The notes: a model not told the origin generated them from the letters alone. 64,000 nt of DNA from Flectonema sp. DT1601 (GCA_964019425.1 OZ025783.1:186001-250000), one strand, 5' to 3'. Counted from the stretch's first letter, positions 22,415 to 32,975 are shown. Program-made: numbers and translations.

Positions 22415-25372
22415 CTATTGATGTAATGCTCTCACCACTGTAGTTATGACAAGCCATGATTCAACCCATCCTTTTCCTTTTGATTCAATTGATTGTAATA
22501 GTTTGATAGCTCTTTCAGGTGTTGCCCGAATGCTACTAAATGGTGATGCCGCGATCGGAGAGATGTAAGTTTCGTATGCCGTTTGCACATTCTGCCATTT
22601 GTTAATATCTCTAACAGAGCCAGACGATACGACTTCTCCGAACACCTCTCGACACATAGAAGATAACCCAACACCTTGAAATGCTCTAAATGAAAGAATT
22701 AAATCAGCCTTCTCACTTTGTGTCTTCGCTTCTACTTTAAAGGTTTTCGTTAAATCTTTCTTAGACGTCAACTGAAGCTCAAACACATTCTCATCCCCGT
22801 CAACTACTCGAAATTCAGGAGACCACTTACTCTTATGAAGAACTTCTTTACTCGACGCTCGTAGCAGTTTGATGTATTTATGAGTTAGTATTAAGTGATG
22901 CTTATCGTTCCCTATGATTAAGTTAAATCCCTTAATCCCTTCGAGAATCGAACTGGCCAATGCAGTAGCAGTTGTGGTATCAATATTAACAAAGAAAGAT
23001 TTTCTTACATTTGGGTGTTTCTTACTGTTACACGTTACTATCTTACCGACATCGGAGACTGATATTTGCATTGAGGGAGAGCTGAAGGGCTCAGTGCTTG
23101 GTGGCGGCATTGGGATTTGGGAAGAAACCGTCCAGTAAAAACTATCTTCATCTGTCTCACCAGTATCTGAATTCTGAACGATGGCACAAATACGTTCACT
23201 ATCAACCGCAGTAGAGTAACCAGGAACAGTCTCTGGAAGAAATTCTATACACCATTGAACCGGCGGTTGTCTGGTAACTGTTTGTTGTTGAGGTGTAAGC
23301 AGTTCCTGACTTGGTTCAGGACATCCCTCCGAAATTACATCATCGTCAAGAGCACATGGAGGGACTCGAACTGCAGCATTTGCAGTTTCACCACAGTAAC
23401 CGTCTGATGTTCTTATTGTGTATTTGCACTCTAAGAATTTCCCAGTGTCACATTTATTAAATGTAAAATACGAATCTTTTGATAACGTTGTCTTATCAAT
23501 TACCCACTGAACTCTTGGTGGAAGTAATTCTTCATCTGAAATGTTATCAATTATTGCTACTGGGTGGATTTGGTTGTTATTCATTACTGTTAAAGACAAG
23601 TCCTTTACAACAGGTGCTGCTCTGGTTACGACCCCACATGTAACACTGCTGGGTGTGCCTGAGATGTTACCATTTTGTGGTGTTACTTCGCAACGGATTT
23701 CCATACCAATGTGATGAGATTGTAAACGAAAAAACGTTCCAGTTGCAAGTCTCTGACGCCTGTGTGGTGATGGTGCATCATGAAGAGTAGAGCTACACCA
23801 CCACGTCACTTCACTACATTCACCACCAGACAAGTCAAAGACTGCCGATAAAGTAGAATTGGTTTGAAGAGTTCCAAGAACTTCTAAATTATGAATTGAA
23901 GGTAATATTATTATCATCGGTGACGTCACTCTAAAGGTCTCTCCATCATCACTCGTAAACACAACTTGGATTCGAGAACCCAAATCATCCGGAGACGGTA
24001 CATATGATAATATATTACTGTCAATAATTTGTCTTCCAAAACGAGTTATGCAATACCATTCAACAGTTCCACATGATAGCATGTCGATAGGGTGCTGTCT
24101 TTCAATCATTTCTGCTACTAGTCTACCGCCAATGCGAGCTTCTCCGTGGAGAAATAGTCCACCAGTACCTTCCCAGTCACCTTCAAAATGATCATCTTTT
24201 GAGAGAACGATAACATCACCTTCTGTGATGTTGAGGTCGGCGAAGGTCTTTCCAATTAACTCTTCGGATGACCATTTGTGTGTTTCATCTTTTTCAATTT
24301 GTGTTGGTTTGAAATTCTGTCCTCTAAGAAGTATTTCTCCAACATCATCCCCTTCTCGAATACGAAGGGAAGATTCACCAGACCTGCCTCCATTAAAAGT
24401 TTTAATTGTTATATTCATTAATGGGTGTTGACTTCTCCGATCACCTGAGTCTACCGGATAAGTCTGATCGAGAGTAAAAGAATCATCTTGTTGACGTCGT
24501 AGGTGATCATCATAACTATCATATCGTCGGATTGATCTCTCAGCATGTCGATTCCGTTCGCTGTTGTAGCTGTCTCGTAGGTATTGTTGTTCGACGTTTT
24601 TGGAGTTATCACGTGAGTTGTTTCGTCTGTTAGGGTATCGATTGATATTGTTGTTGGTGTTATTATTATTATTACTGTTGTTGATGTTATAATCACTTGT
24701 CGGATATCTGTTATAAGAATCTCGTCTTCCGTATGACTTCCTTCCAATACTCCGCTCTCTCGGAATACTTCTTTGATATGAAGAACTCCTTTCAAAGTTT
24801 TGATATCTGTCTCCGTGATAACTCCCATCAGGTCTTTCTCTCATTTCATGTGAGTGTCGACTTCTTTCTCTTGAGTCTCTTTCTCTGGGATAGTCATCAC
24901 AGAAGTACTCATCTCTATTTGGATATTGATTTCTAACATGACTTCCCTCTCTGTAGCTATCGTACCTGTGAGGAGGATCACGACTTCGGTCAGGAAGGTG
25001 TCGAAATGATTCGTCTGTTGAAAATTCATCTCCCTCTCTAAAATCATCTCGACTACGTCTGCTAACTCCACGATGAGCAGGTTGACTACTTTCAAAGTAA
25101 TCATTACCTCGTTGTGATGACATGTAGCTGTTTTCTCTTCCAATTTGCTTGAAAGATCTATCCTCTTGGTATCCACGAGGCACACTATTCCTCCTCGACT
25201 CTGGTGAATCCCATTTTTTTGTAGTTTCACCCAATTCTTCTTTCAGCATTTTATTATCACTTCTCGTTGTATCAATTTGTTGTCGTAACCAATCATTGTC
25301 TGATTGTGTTCTTTTGATTTCATCTTCTAAGTATTGACAATATCCTCCGGCAGTATCACTACCAACATCCAT
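22415..25372 (-). CDS. AIR9-like protein: coiled coil, RS/Y-rich region, A9-type repeats, PH-like domain
   Basis: 985 residues. Residues about 10-55 are a short coiled coil (YLEDEIKRTQSDNDWLRQQI). Residues about 60-320 are low-complexity Arg/Ser/Tyr/Asp with an Asn run. From about 400 come several beta-rich units of the form V-x-W-(Y/W)-C ... D-(L/I)-G-x-(R/K)-(I/L)-x-V ... (D/N)G, matching the A9 repeats of plant and kinetoplastid AIR9. Residues 816-898 (FNLIIGNDKHHLILTHKYIKLL onward) resemble AIR9's PH-like terminal domain. AIR9 proteins bind cortical microtubules and mark division sites. The leucine-rich repeats of plant AIR9 are absent. Family assignment is moderate; the reading frame is secure. 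TTTCTTTTATTTTACAG lies about 25 bases before the ATG and looks like a 5'-leader acceptor. Confidence 0.65.
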   Translation of the reverse strand: MDVGSDTAGGYCQYLEDEIKRTQSDNDWLRQQIDTTRSDNKMLKEELGETTKKWDSPESRRNSVPRGYQEDRSFKQIGRENSYMSSQRGNDYFESSQPAHRGVSRRSRDDFREGDEFSTDESFRHLPDRSRDPPHRYDSYREGSHVRNQYPNRDEYFCDDYPRERDSRERSRHSHEMRERPDGSYHGDRYQNFERSSSYQRSIPRERSIGRKSYGRRDSYNRYPTSDYNINNSNNNNNTNNNINRYPNRRNNSRDNSKNVEQQYLRDSYNSERNRHAERSIRRYDSYDDHLRRQQDDSFTLDQTYPVDSGDRRSQHPLMNITIKTFNGGRSGESSLRIREGDDVGEILLRGQNFKPTQIEKDETHKWSSEELIGKTFADLNITEGDVIVLSKDDHFEGDWEGTGGLFLHGEARIGGRLVAEMIERQHPIDMLSCGTVEWYCITRFGRQIIDSNILSYVPSPDDLGSRIQVVFTSDDGETFRVTSPMIIILPSIHNLEVLGTLQTNSTLSAVFDLSGGECSEVTWWCSSTLHDAPSPHRRQRLATGTFFRLQSHHIGMEIRCEVTPQNGNISGTPSSVTCGVVTRAAPVVKDLSLTVMNNNQIHPVAIIDNISDEELLPPRVQWVIDKTTLSKDSYFTFNKCDTGKFLECKYTIRTSDGYCGETANAAVRVPPCALDDDVISEGCPEPSQELLTPQQQTVTRQPPVQWCIEFLPETVPGYSTAVDSERICAIVQNSDTGETDEDSFYWTVSSQIPMPPPSTEPFSSPSMQISVSDVGKIVTCNSKKHPNVRKSFFVNIDTTTATALASSILEGIKGFNLIIGNDKHHLILTHKYIKLLRASSKEVLHKSKWSPEFRVVDGDENVFELQLTSKKDLTKTFKVEAKTQSEKADLILSFRAFQGVGLSSMCREVFGEVVSSGSVRDINKWQNVQTAYETYISPIAASPFSSIRATPERAIKLLQSIESKGKGWVESWLVITTVVRALHQ

Positions 25373-26105
25373 CTTCAGAGATGAGTGTGCTGTAAAATAA
25401 AAGAAATAGATTCTATTTCAGGGGTTATGATTGTTGAAGATTACAACCCGTTGTATCAAGACTTGTGCTCTATTAATGGTGGTAATGGAGCCCTGCTATC
25501 ATTGGGGCTGAACGCGCTTACGAGATCATTGTATGTAATGTTTTGAAAAAATAAAAATTAACCAACGGGTACCTCAACAATGAAGAACAACGTTCCGAAG
25601 ATAGGGTGAATAAAAGAACAAAAATAAGCGGGAAAAATGGAGGAAGAAATAAAAAAGCTTCAGAGAATTCGCGAGCAAAGTAAATAATAGTACTACTCTC
25701 AGCCAAAGGTTTTTTTTTTTTTCTTTTCTTTCGACGGGTTTTTTCCGTTAACCACGCCTTGCTATTTATTAAAAAGGATAAAACAGCATGTCTTTTTTTT
25801 TTTTTCTTCTTTTTTTTTGAATTTATTCTCAACTCAAGGTGCATGACTGAGATTCCGTAAACCATAAAAGGGTCAGAATTCACACACCAATTAGAAAATA
25901 CATCACAGAATATTTCCGTACCGGTACCTGGGGTCAGTCCCTTCCGAATCTGCGCAAAAAAAAGAATTTAGTAACCATAAATTAAATAAATACTTTAAAA
26001 TAATAAATGAAATAATTAATAAATAAAAACAGAGGGTAATACAAATGACCTAAAAAATAATGTCATTGTAATTACAAAAGTGAGAGTTTGAATTGTAAAA
26101 GTAGT
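25373..26105. other. Spacer, AT-rich, no clear feature
   Basis: Contains mixed A/T runs and a GGGGTCAGTCCC motif near 25932 that recurs as GGGATCAGTCCC near 33058. No gene seen. Confidence 0.4.
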
Positions 26106-29100
26106 TCAGGCTGCGTGGACAACAGTGACGTCCTTAATGACGTGTCCATCAGGACCATCTTCGTCCAGCATTTCTTTATGGATGCGTTCACCGTTAACTA
26201 TGTTGTCAGTAGTTACATGACTGGTTCGAATTTCGCCTTCAGGAGTAGATTTCAATCTGTTTTTTACTTCTCTCCGAAATTCTCCATCATCGATAACGGT
26301 TGTCTCCTTGTGAACATGAACACCTTGTCCTTTATCTTCATCCTTTACCAGGGTGGTGATGTGTTCTGTTCCTACATCCCTTTCTGTTACTCTGAGTTCC
26401 TTGCGAGTGTGAACACCTTGATGGTTTGAGTCAACAATCTCTTCGTGTTCCTTCTTCGTTGCAGTAGTAGTATCGATGACAGTGGCTGTGCCTTCCTCTC
26501 CCTTAACGACGGTAACGTCTTTACAAGTAATGTTGTTCTGAGCATCTTTCTTTGTACTCAAATCAGTGTGCACGTGTTCCCCAGCAATGTCTTCATCAGT
26601 GACAACACGAGTTTCATGATACTCACCAGCAGCAGTCGTTTTTGTTGTTTTGATAACCTTCCTCTCAAAACTGCCTTCTCCAGTTACTGTCGACTCCGAG
26701 TGAACATGGGACGAACCTCTATCAGCATCCCTCACAATTGTTGTGATGTGTTTACCGTCAACATCTTTCTCAACAACTCTAATCTGATCCTTTGTTGGCT
26801 CTCCGTTGACAACCTTCTCAACAACTTCATTGTGAACCTTCGCACCACCAGTGACCTGGTCGACTACTGCAGCGAATTCTTTGTCAGCTTTTTCGATAAC
26901 TGTGGCTTCACAAACACCATCTCCATCTATAACTGTTTCTGTGTGGATGTGTTCACCATTGACGTCCTTGTCTGTGGTGACGCGAGTTACGTGAGTTTCG
27001 CTTGAGGGAGTAGTAGTTGTGGAGTTGATGACTTCTTTGTGGTAGTGGTCAGCTTCTAAGTCAGTTACTGTAGCTTCGGCATGAAATTGTTTATCACCAC
27101 TTTCAACATCGCGAACGATTGTTGTAACGTGATTACCTCCAGCTCCTCTCTCAGTCACTTTTACTCTTTCTGTGACTGCTACTCCGTCAACGATCTTTTC
27201 AATCAACTCTTTGTGAACTTTAATTCCACCCGATTCCTGGTCGACTATCGCAGAGAGTTCTTCACCAGGCTTTTCAATGATAGTTGCTTCTCTGACACCA
27301 TCATTATCAATAATCATTTCAGTGTGAATGTGTTCCCCGTTGAGGTCTCTGTCAGTTGTGACGCGAGTCTCGCGAGTTTCACCTTCTGGAGTAGATATGG
27401 TTGTGTTGATGACTTCTTTGTGAAAGCTTTCATTTTCGATGTCGGTGACTGTTGCTTCAGCATGGACATGACTATCTCCACGGTCGACATCACGAATAAT
27501 AGTAGTGACATGCTTACCATCAGTTGCTTTGTCAGCGACTGTAACTGTTTCTGTTACAGGAATACCATCAACTATCTTCTCAACTGTTTCTTCGTGAATC
27601 TTGACTCCAGCAGATACTTGGTCGATAATTGTTGCACTTCCTCTCTCGGAACCGGTGACTACGGTTACGTCTGTAGCAGTCTTCCCATCCAATACCATCT
27701 CAGTATGAATGTGTTCACCATTGACATCTCTATCAGTAGTCACTCGGGTTGCGTGGGTTTCTCCCGAAGAGTTTTTAGCATCAGCTTTGATGACTTCTTT
27801 GCGGAAATTGTCGGCTTCTGTTGTTGTAGTTTCAACACGAACGTGCTCATCATCCGCATCAGCATTGCGAACGACAGTTGTGATGTGAGAACCGTTTGCT
27901 GCGTCTTTTTCAACAACCTTTAGCTCCTCGCGAAGTGGAACTCCATCAATCTGTTTGTCAACAACTTCCCTGTGTACAGTGCAGTTTCCGGAAACTGTGT
28001 CAGTCACTCTGGTGACTTGGTTTGAGTCTTCGATTACAGTTACTTGCTTAGCAACCTGATGATTTGGTCCGTCAGTCTTGAAGTGGGTCTCAGTATGGAC
28101 GTGTTCACCACCAATGTCCTTATCAGTTTTAACACTAGTTTTATGAATCTCACCTGATGGCGTAGCTACCGTGGTGTTGATGACTTCTTTGTGGAAGTTG
28201 TCCTCCTCCATGTCAGTGACTGTTGTCTCTGTGTGGTAGTGTTTGTCACCAACATCAGCATCGCGAACTAGAGTAGTGACGTGTTCACTGCCCACATCCC
28301 TTTCTGTTACCTTCAGTTCTTCGTGTGCGAGGACTCCATCGGTATTTTTTTCAACAACCTCCTTGTGAACCTTCACATCACCAGCGACCTTGTCAACGAC
28401 TTCCACACGTTCTTTGCCAATGGCTTCGATTACAGTGACGTCCTTAACACCATCTTCATTCATTACCATCTCAGTGTGAATGTGCTCACCGTCGAGGTCC
28501 TTGTCAGTAGTGACGCGGGTCTCGTGGGTCTCACCTGACGGGGTAGTCGTGGTGGTGTTGATGACTTCTTTGTGGTAGTTATCAGCTTGCATGTCAGTGA
28601 CTGTTGCCTCAGCGTGAACGTGTTTAGTTCCTACTTCAGCATCACGAACAACAGCTGTGAGGTGTTCACTGCCCACATCCCTTTCTGTTACCTTCAGTTC
28701 TTCGTGTGCGAGGACTCCACCGACATTTCTGTCAACAATCTCCTTGTGAACTTTCGCATCACCAGCGACCTTGTCAACGACTTCCACACGTTCTTTGCCA
28801 ATGGCTTCGATTACAGTGACGTCCTTAACACCATCTTCATTCATTACCATCTCAGTGTGAATGTGCTCACCGTCGAGGTCCTTGTCAGTAGTGACACGGG
28901 TCTCGTGGGTCTCACCTGATGGGGTAGTTGTTGTGGTATTGATGACTTCTTTGTGGTAGTTATCAGCTTGCATGTCAGTGACTGTTGCTTCAGCGTGAAC
29001 GTGTTTGGTTCCTACTTCAGCATCACGAACAACAGCTGTGAGGTGTTCACTGCCCACATCCCTTTCTGTTACCTTCAGTTCTTCGTGTGCGAGGACTCCA

Positions 29101-30665
29101 TCGGTATTTCTGTCAACGATCTCCTTGTGAACCTTCACATCACCAGCGACCTTGTCAACAACTTCCACACGTTCTTTGCCAATGGCTTCGATTACAGTGA
29201 CGTCCCTAACACCATCTTCATTCATTACCATCTCAGTGTGAATGTGCTCACCGTCGAGGTCCTTGTCAGTAGTGACGCGGGTCTCGTGGGTCTCACCTGA
29301 TGGGGTAGTTGTTGTGGTATTGATGACTTCTTTGTGGTAGTTATCAGCTTGCATGTCAGTGACTGTTGCTTCAGCGTGAACGTGTTTGGTTCCTACTTCA
29401 GCATCACGAACAACAGCTGTGAGGTGTTCACTGCCCACATCCCTTTCTGTTACCTTCAGTTCTTCGTGTGCGAGGACTCCATCGGTATTTCTGTCAACGA
29501 TCTCCTTGTGAACCTTCACATCACCAGCGACCTTGTCAACGACTTCAACACGTTCTTGGCCAATGGCTTCGATTACAGTGACGTCCTTAACACCATCTTC
29601 ATTCATTACCATCTCAGTGTGAATGTGCTCACCGTCGAGGTCCTTGTCAGTAGTGACGCAGGTCTCGTGGGTCTCACCTGATGGGGTAGTTGTTGTGGTA
29701 TTGATGACTTCTTTGTGGTAGTTATCAGCCTGCATGTCAGTGACTGTTGCCTCAGCGTGAACGTGTTTGTCGCCATTGGCGGCATCGCGAACTATGGTAG
29801 TGATGTGCTCGCTGCCCACATCCTTTTCTGTTACTTTCACTTTCTCGTGGATGTGAACTCCGTTAACTTCTTTGTCAAATGTCTCTTTATGAACCTTCAC
29901 ATCACCAATTGTTTGGTTAACAATTTTACTGCACTCCTTATCCACAGACTCGATTACAGTGACGTCCTTAACACCATCTTCATTCATTACCATCTCAGTG
30001 TGAATGTGCTCACCATCGAGGTCCTTGTCAGTAGTGACGCGGGTCTCGTGGGTCTCACCTGATGGGGTAGTTGTTGTGGTGTTGATGACTTCTTTGTGGT
30101 AGTTGTCCTTCTCCATGTCAGTGACTGTTGCCTCAGCGTGAACGTGTTTGTTCCCAACGTCGGCATCACGAACTAGAGTAGTGACATGTTCACTGCCCAC
30201 ATCCTTCTCCATCACCTTCAGTTCTTCATGTAAGTGAATGCCATCACAGTCTTTGTCAACAATTTCTGTGTGAATCTTAGCTCCACCTGAAACCTTGTCT
30301 ACAATCTCCAAGTGTTCCTTGTCTTCAGCATCAATCATTGTGATGTCTTTGACGCCGTTTTCATCCATAACCAACTCAGTGTGGACGTGCTCACCATAAA
30401 CATCCTTGTCGGTAGTAACGTGGGTTGTGGTTTGCTCACCAGCAGGGGAAATTGTTGTAGTGGTCGTAACTACTTTGTGAAAGTTGTCAGCCTCCATGTC
30501 AGTGATAATCTTCTCTTCGTGAATATGAACGTCACCCTGATCAATATCACGAACGATAGTAGTGATGTGTTCATTACCAATATCCTTCTCAGAAACAATC
30601 CTATCCTCGTGCTTAGTATTAACACCATCGACAGAAACATTCATTGAGTACTTGGCGGTAGTCAT
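26106..30665 (-). CDS. Giant tandem-repeat protein, about 12 x 127 residues, His/Thr/Val-rich
   Basis: 1519 residues in a single exon. I do not recognise the family. The N-terminus (MTTAKYSMNVSVDG) has no signal peptide, and I see no membrane segment. Almost all of the protein is one unit of about 127 residues repeated about twelve times. Landmarks in order are GEHIHTEM, DVTVIE, KVHKE, the EELKVTE strand, GSEH(V/I/L)T-(T/A)-x-VRD, KHVHAEATVTD, YHKEVINTTTTTPSGE and T-R-VTTD. Runs of alternating hydrophobic and polar residues predict beta structure. Each unit carries about eight to ten His, many in H-x-H pairs, so metal binding is possible but unproven. Central units (roughly 28400..29750) are nearly identical in DNA, the outer ones diverged. 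Other-strand open frames spaced exactly 381 bases apart are by-products of the repeat. Confidence 0.9.
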   Translation of the reverse strand: MTTAKYSMNVSVDGVNTKHEDRIVSEKDIGNEHITTIVRDIDQGDVHIHEEKIITDMEADNFHKVVTTTTTISPAGEQTTTHVTTDKDVYGEHVHTELVMDENGVKDITMIDAEDKEHLEIVDKVSGGAKIHTEIVDKDCDGIHLHEELKVMEKDVGSEHVTTLVRDADVGNKHVHAEATVTDMEKDNYHKEVINTTTTTPSGETHETRVTTDKDLDGEHIHTEMVMNEDGVKDVTVIESVDKECSKIVNQTIGDVKVHKETFDKEVNGVHIHEKVKVTEKDVGSEHITTIVRDAANGDKHVHAEATVTDMQADNYHKEVINTTTTTPSGETHETCVTTDKDLDGEHIHTEMVMNEDGVKDVTVIEAIGQERVEVVDKVAGDVKVHKEIVDRNTDGVLAHEELKVTERDVGSEHLTAVVRDAEVGTKHVHAEATVTDMQADNYHKEVINTTTTTPSGETHETRVTTDKDLDGEHIHTEMVMNEDGVRDVTVIEAIGKERVEVVDKVAGDVKVHKEIVDRNTDGVLAHEELKVTERDVGSEHLTAVVRDAEVGTKHVHAEATVTDMQADNYHKEVINTTTTTPSGETHETRVTTDKDLDGEHIHTEMVMNEDGVKDVTVIEAIGKERVEVVDKVAGDAKVHKEIVDRNVGGVLAHEELKVTERDVGSEHLTAVVRDAEVGTKHVHAEATVTDMQADNYHKEVINTTTTTPSGETHETRVTTDKDLDGEHIHTEMVMNEDGVKDVTVIEAIGKERVEVVDKVAGDVKVHKEVVEKNTDGVLAHEELKVTERDVGSEHVTTLVRDADVGDKHYHTETTVTDMEEDNFHKEVINTTVATPSGEIHKTSVKTDKDIGGEHVHTETHFKTDGPNHQVAKQVTVIEDSNQVTRVTDTVSGNCTVHREVVDKQIDGVPLREELKVVEKDAANGSHITTVVRNADADDEHVRVETTTTEADNFRKEVIKADAKNSSGETHATRVTTDRDVNGEHIHTEMVLDGKTATDVTVVTGSERGSATIIDQVSAGVKIHEETVEKIVDGIPVTETVTVADKATDGKHVTTIIRDVDRGDSHVHAEATVTDIENESFHKEVINTTISTPEGETRETRVTTDRDLNGEHIHTEMIIDNDGVREATIIEKPGEELSAIVDQESGGIKVHKELIEKIVDGVAVTERVKVTERGAGGNHVTTIVRDVESGDKQFHAEATVTDLEADHYHKEVINSTTTTPSSETHVTRVTTDKDVNGEHIHTETVIDGDGVCEATVIEKADKEFAAVVDQVTGGAKVHNEVVEKVVNGEPTKDQIRVVEKDVDGKHITTIVRDADRGSSHVHSESTVTGEGSFERKVIKTTKTTAAGEYHETRVVTDEDIAGEHVHTDLSTKKDAQNNITCKDVTVVKGEEGTATVIDTTTATKKEHEEIVDSNHQGVHTRKELRVTERDVGTEHITTLVKDEDKGQGVHVHKETTVIDDGEFRREVKNRLKSTPEGEIRTSHVTTDNIVNGERIHKEMLDEDGPDGHVIKDVTVVHAA
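28200..30120. repeat. Homogenised 381-bp tandem repeats inside the 127-residue repeat gene
   Basis: At least four successive 381-base units (about 28450, 28831, 29212 and 29593 onward) are nearly identical, including silent positions, while units outside this stretch differ widely. The block GATTACAGTGACGTCC recurs at that spacing. 381 bases is exactly 127 codons, so unit gain or loss keeps frame. Confidence 0.9.
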
Positions 30666-31238
30666 TTTAAAGTAGAGTTTGAGGTTTTTTTTAAGAGTGC
30701 GAAAATATAATCTGAGGGAGGTTTTAAAGAAGTAAATAACAAGTCACGCAGATATTAAAAGACGTGCAGCTTTCGGTAATCATTCTCGGCAGAGAAGCGA
30801 TTTAATGCGTTTTTTTTTTTTTTTCTTTTTTCTTTTTTTTGAATTATGCGCAAAAAAAATAATAACAATAATAAAATACCATACTTGTGAAAAAATTAAT
30901 TTCTTTTTGTTGAATCTTGTCGCTTAAGTGGAAAATGTTAAAGGAGGGGACAGTTGCTCACTATATAGCCGCGATGATGAATAGCTTCCCAAGTAGTCCC
31001 AAGTTAAACGATGTTGTCAGGGATGCCTGGGAACAATACCCACCAAAGTTCAATAGTATTTAATCTGCAAGCAGCTCAACTGATGATTCTAATATAGAAA
31101 ACATCCTATAGTGTGAATGGTTCATGCTATTCTTAACGCGTGTACTTTTCCCCACAAAAATTAAGTTTTTCACAAGTATGAAATATATAGAATAAGGGAG
31201 AGAATGTTTTTGTTTTTTTTTCCTTCTTTTTCTTGAAT
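30666..31238. other. Spacer, nothing clear
   Basis: Upstream of the repeat gene. Contains a T/A-rich block near 30810..30870 and a less AT-rich stretch at 30960..31050 with inverted TTCCCA and TGGGAA. I tested that stretch as a 5S-like RNA and rejected it. Confidence 0.4.
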
Positions 31239-32084
31239 TCAGCATTCGATCTCATTGTTATCGAAGTTTGTTTTATTGCTATTATCATCACCGGTCTTAG
31301 TACAGCCACTCACTGACATCTCTTCCATCACTACTCCTGACAGATCGTCTGTTTGTGGAATATCTCTCATTTTGTGATACCAAAGAGCTACCAACGCCAT
31401 ACAAATAAGAACCCCAATTACGGTAAATAACAACATTCCAAGAAGAAGCGTTTCGTTGTTGCCACTGGAAGGGGTCCTTATCTCTGAATGTGATGGTGAG
31501 AAAGTAAACTTTGGTGCTGCAGTTCGGGGGATCTCATTTAGTGAGATACAGTGAGAGCCATTCCAGTGAGCAAAGCAAGGTTGGCAGTAGATTCCAAAAT
31601 GAGACGCTGCACATTCAGAACAGCTCTCTCCTGTGAACTGAGGTTCACAAATACATTCTCCAGTAATTGGAGAACACTCTCCTCTAAAACAGCTATCAGG
31701 AGCACAGTAGACATCACATTGAGGATGATTATGAAAAGGGAGACAACACGAATCGCAGTTGTCTCCGCAGATGTACTCGTCGCAGATGCAAAGACCCTGC
31801 CGTCCACAATTACCAGCCCTGTTGCAGGTTATTTCGTCGTCACAAAACTGTGTACAATCATCCCCATAAAACTTTGCTCCGCATACATTGCAGGCACTAC
31901 CAGAGTAGCATTCCCAGCTTGTGCACCTACAGTCACACATACCGTTGTCATTGCAAACACCGTTCCCTGAGCAGGTGGTGTCAGGATTGCAATACCTGTC
32001 GCAATTTGTTCCGAAATATCCTTCTTCGCAAGCGTGTACTCCCAACACGAGTAGTGTAGTTATCAAAAGTGAAATCACAGTCAT
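31239..32084 (-). CDS. EGF-like cysteine-rich type I membrane protein
   Basis: 281 residues. A signal peptide (MTVISLLITTLLVLGVHA) is followed by about 165 residues packed with cysteines in EGF/laminin-type spacing, including GYFGTNCDRYC, GNGVCNDNGMCDC, GDDCTQFC and CSPITGECICEPQFTGESC. After a Ser/Thr/Pro linker comes one membrane helix (about 212-234, LLLGMLLFTVIGVLICMALVAL) and a short acidic tail of about 45 residues. The layout predicts a cell-surface protein with a disulfide-rich ectodomain, possibly for adhesion or ligand binding. Single exon. No paralogue in the window. Confidence 0.88.
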   Translation of the reverse strand: MTVISLLITTLLVLGVHACEEGYFGTNCDRYCNPDTTCSGNGVCNDNGMCDCRCTSWECYSGSACNVCGAKFYGDDCTQFCDDEITCNRAGNCGRQGLCICDEYICGDNCDSCCLPFHNHPQCDVYCAPDSCFRGECSPITGECICEPQFTGESCSECAASHFGIYCQPCFAHWNGSHCISLNEIPRTAAPKFTFSPSHSEIRTPSSGNNETLLLGMLLFTVIGVLICMALVALWYHKMRDIPQTDDLSGVVMEEMSVSGCTKTGDDNSNKTNFDNNEIEC

Positions 32085-32380
32085 TTGAAATCAAGCATTG
32101 TGTTACCTTTTTTCAGGTAAAGAAAAAAAAAAGAATAAAGAACCTGATAAGCGAACCTAACCTGAGTGAGTCCTAACAAACTATTTTATGATGATTCTGA
32201 CGAGAGAAGTAAAAAATAAACAACAGTCCGGTAGTTATCTTACATTTATAATCAAAGGCGTGTTTAACTCTTTTCCTCAGCAAGAATCTTCGTTCATTGT
32301 CATTGTGACTGGTGAAGACACTCGCTTAGACGTGGGACGCATGCGATTGGTATAAGTGGGGATCGGAAAAAATGAATGCA

Positions 32381-32411
<31 letters not shown>

Positions 32412-32894
32412 GATGTGAATGAAAATACAACGAAAAAGTTGAGCTGTCCGTGTATTTTTTTGTATTTCTAAAAAATTTGAAATGCATTTAATCAAATAAT
32501 TAGAAATACGAAAGAGAGAGAAAAAGATGAGATCAGCGAGAATGCCCAATCCCACCAATTTTTTTTTCTTTTTTTTGCTGCCACAATTTCATTTTCACAT
32601 CCAAAGAATTGGTTCGTCTAGATCAAAAAATAAATTGATTATGGCTCAAAAATTGCACCAAAAAAAAAATAAAAAAAGAAAACTAACTAATTACCAAAAG
32701 AGTAGCTCAAAATACACCGAAGTGATATTTTGACAAACTAGAAAAAACAGGAACAAATTTTTTTAAACTCAAAACAAAATAGCAATAAGATTAACTGAGA
32801 GAAATACGACAGAATATTTAGCTTTCATTTAATAGTAGCTAAGACAATTAGTATTACGCTCGTACATAACAAAAAATAATGTTAGTAGTAAGCA

Positions 32895-32975
32895 ACCAGA
32901 AATCGTTGTCGAATCTGGCAGTTTGGGGGCCACTGCAAATTGGGCACCCCTTTCCTTGCAGTCTGTTACAACTCG
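32895..32975. repeat. Two-hairpin intergenic repeat, copy 2
   Basis: Matches 18438..18525: CCAGA (32896..32900) pairs with TCTGG (32914..32918), then TTTGGGGGCCA, then ACTGCAA (32932..32938) pairs with TTGCAGT (32956..32962), then CTGTTACAACT. The second stem has a different sequence from copy 1 on both arms yet still pairs. Confidence 0.65.

Noticed and set aside
26445-30647. Series of plus-strand open frames, several exactly 115 codons long at 381-base spacing
   Set aside because: They are the opposite strand of the 127-residue repeat gene. Their spacing and similarity follow from the repeat, and the minus frame is open for 1519 codons with a coherent repeat.
30960-31060. Possible 5S rRNA-like stretch (GCCTGGGAACAATACCC resembles the 5S 3' part)
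   Set aside because: The A-box, intermediate element and C-box do not line up, and the 5' and 3' ends do not pair as in 5S rRNA.
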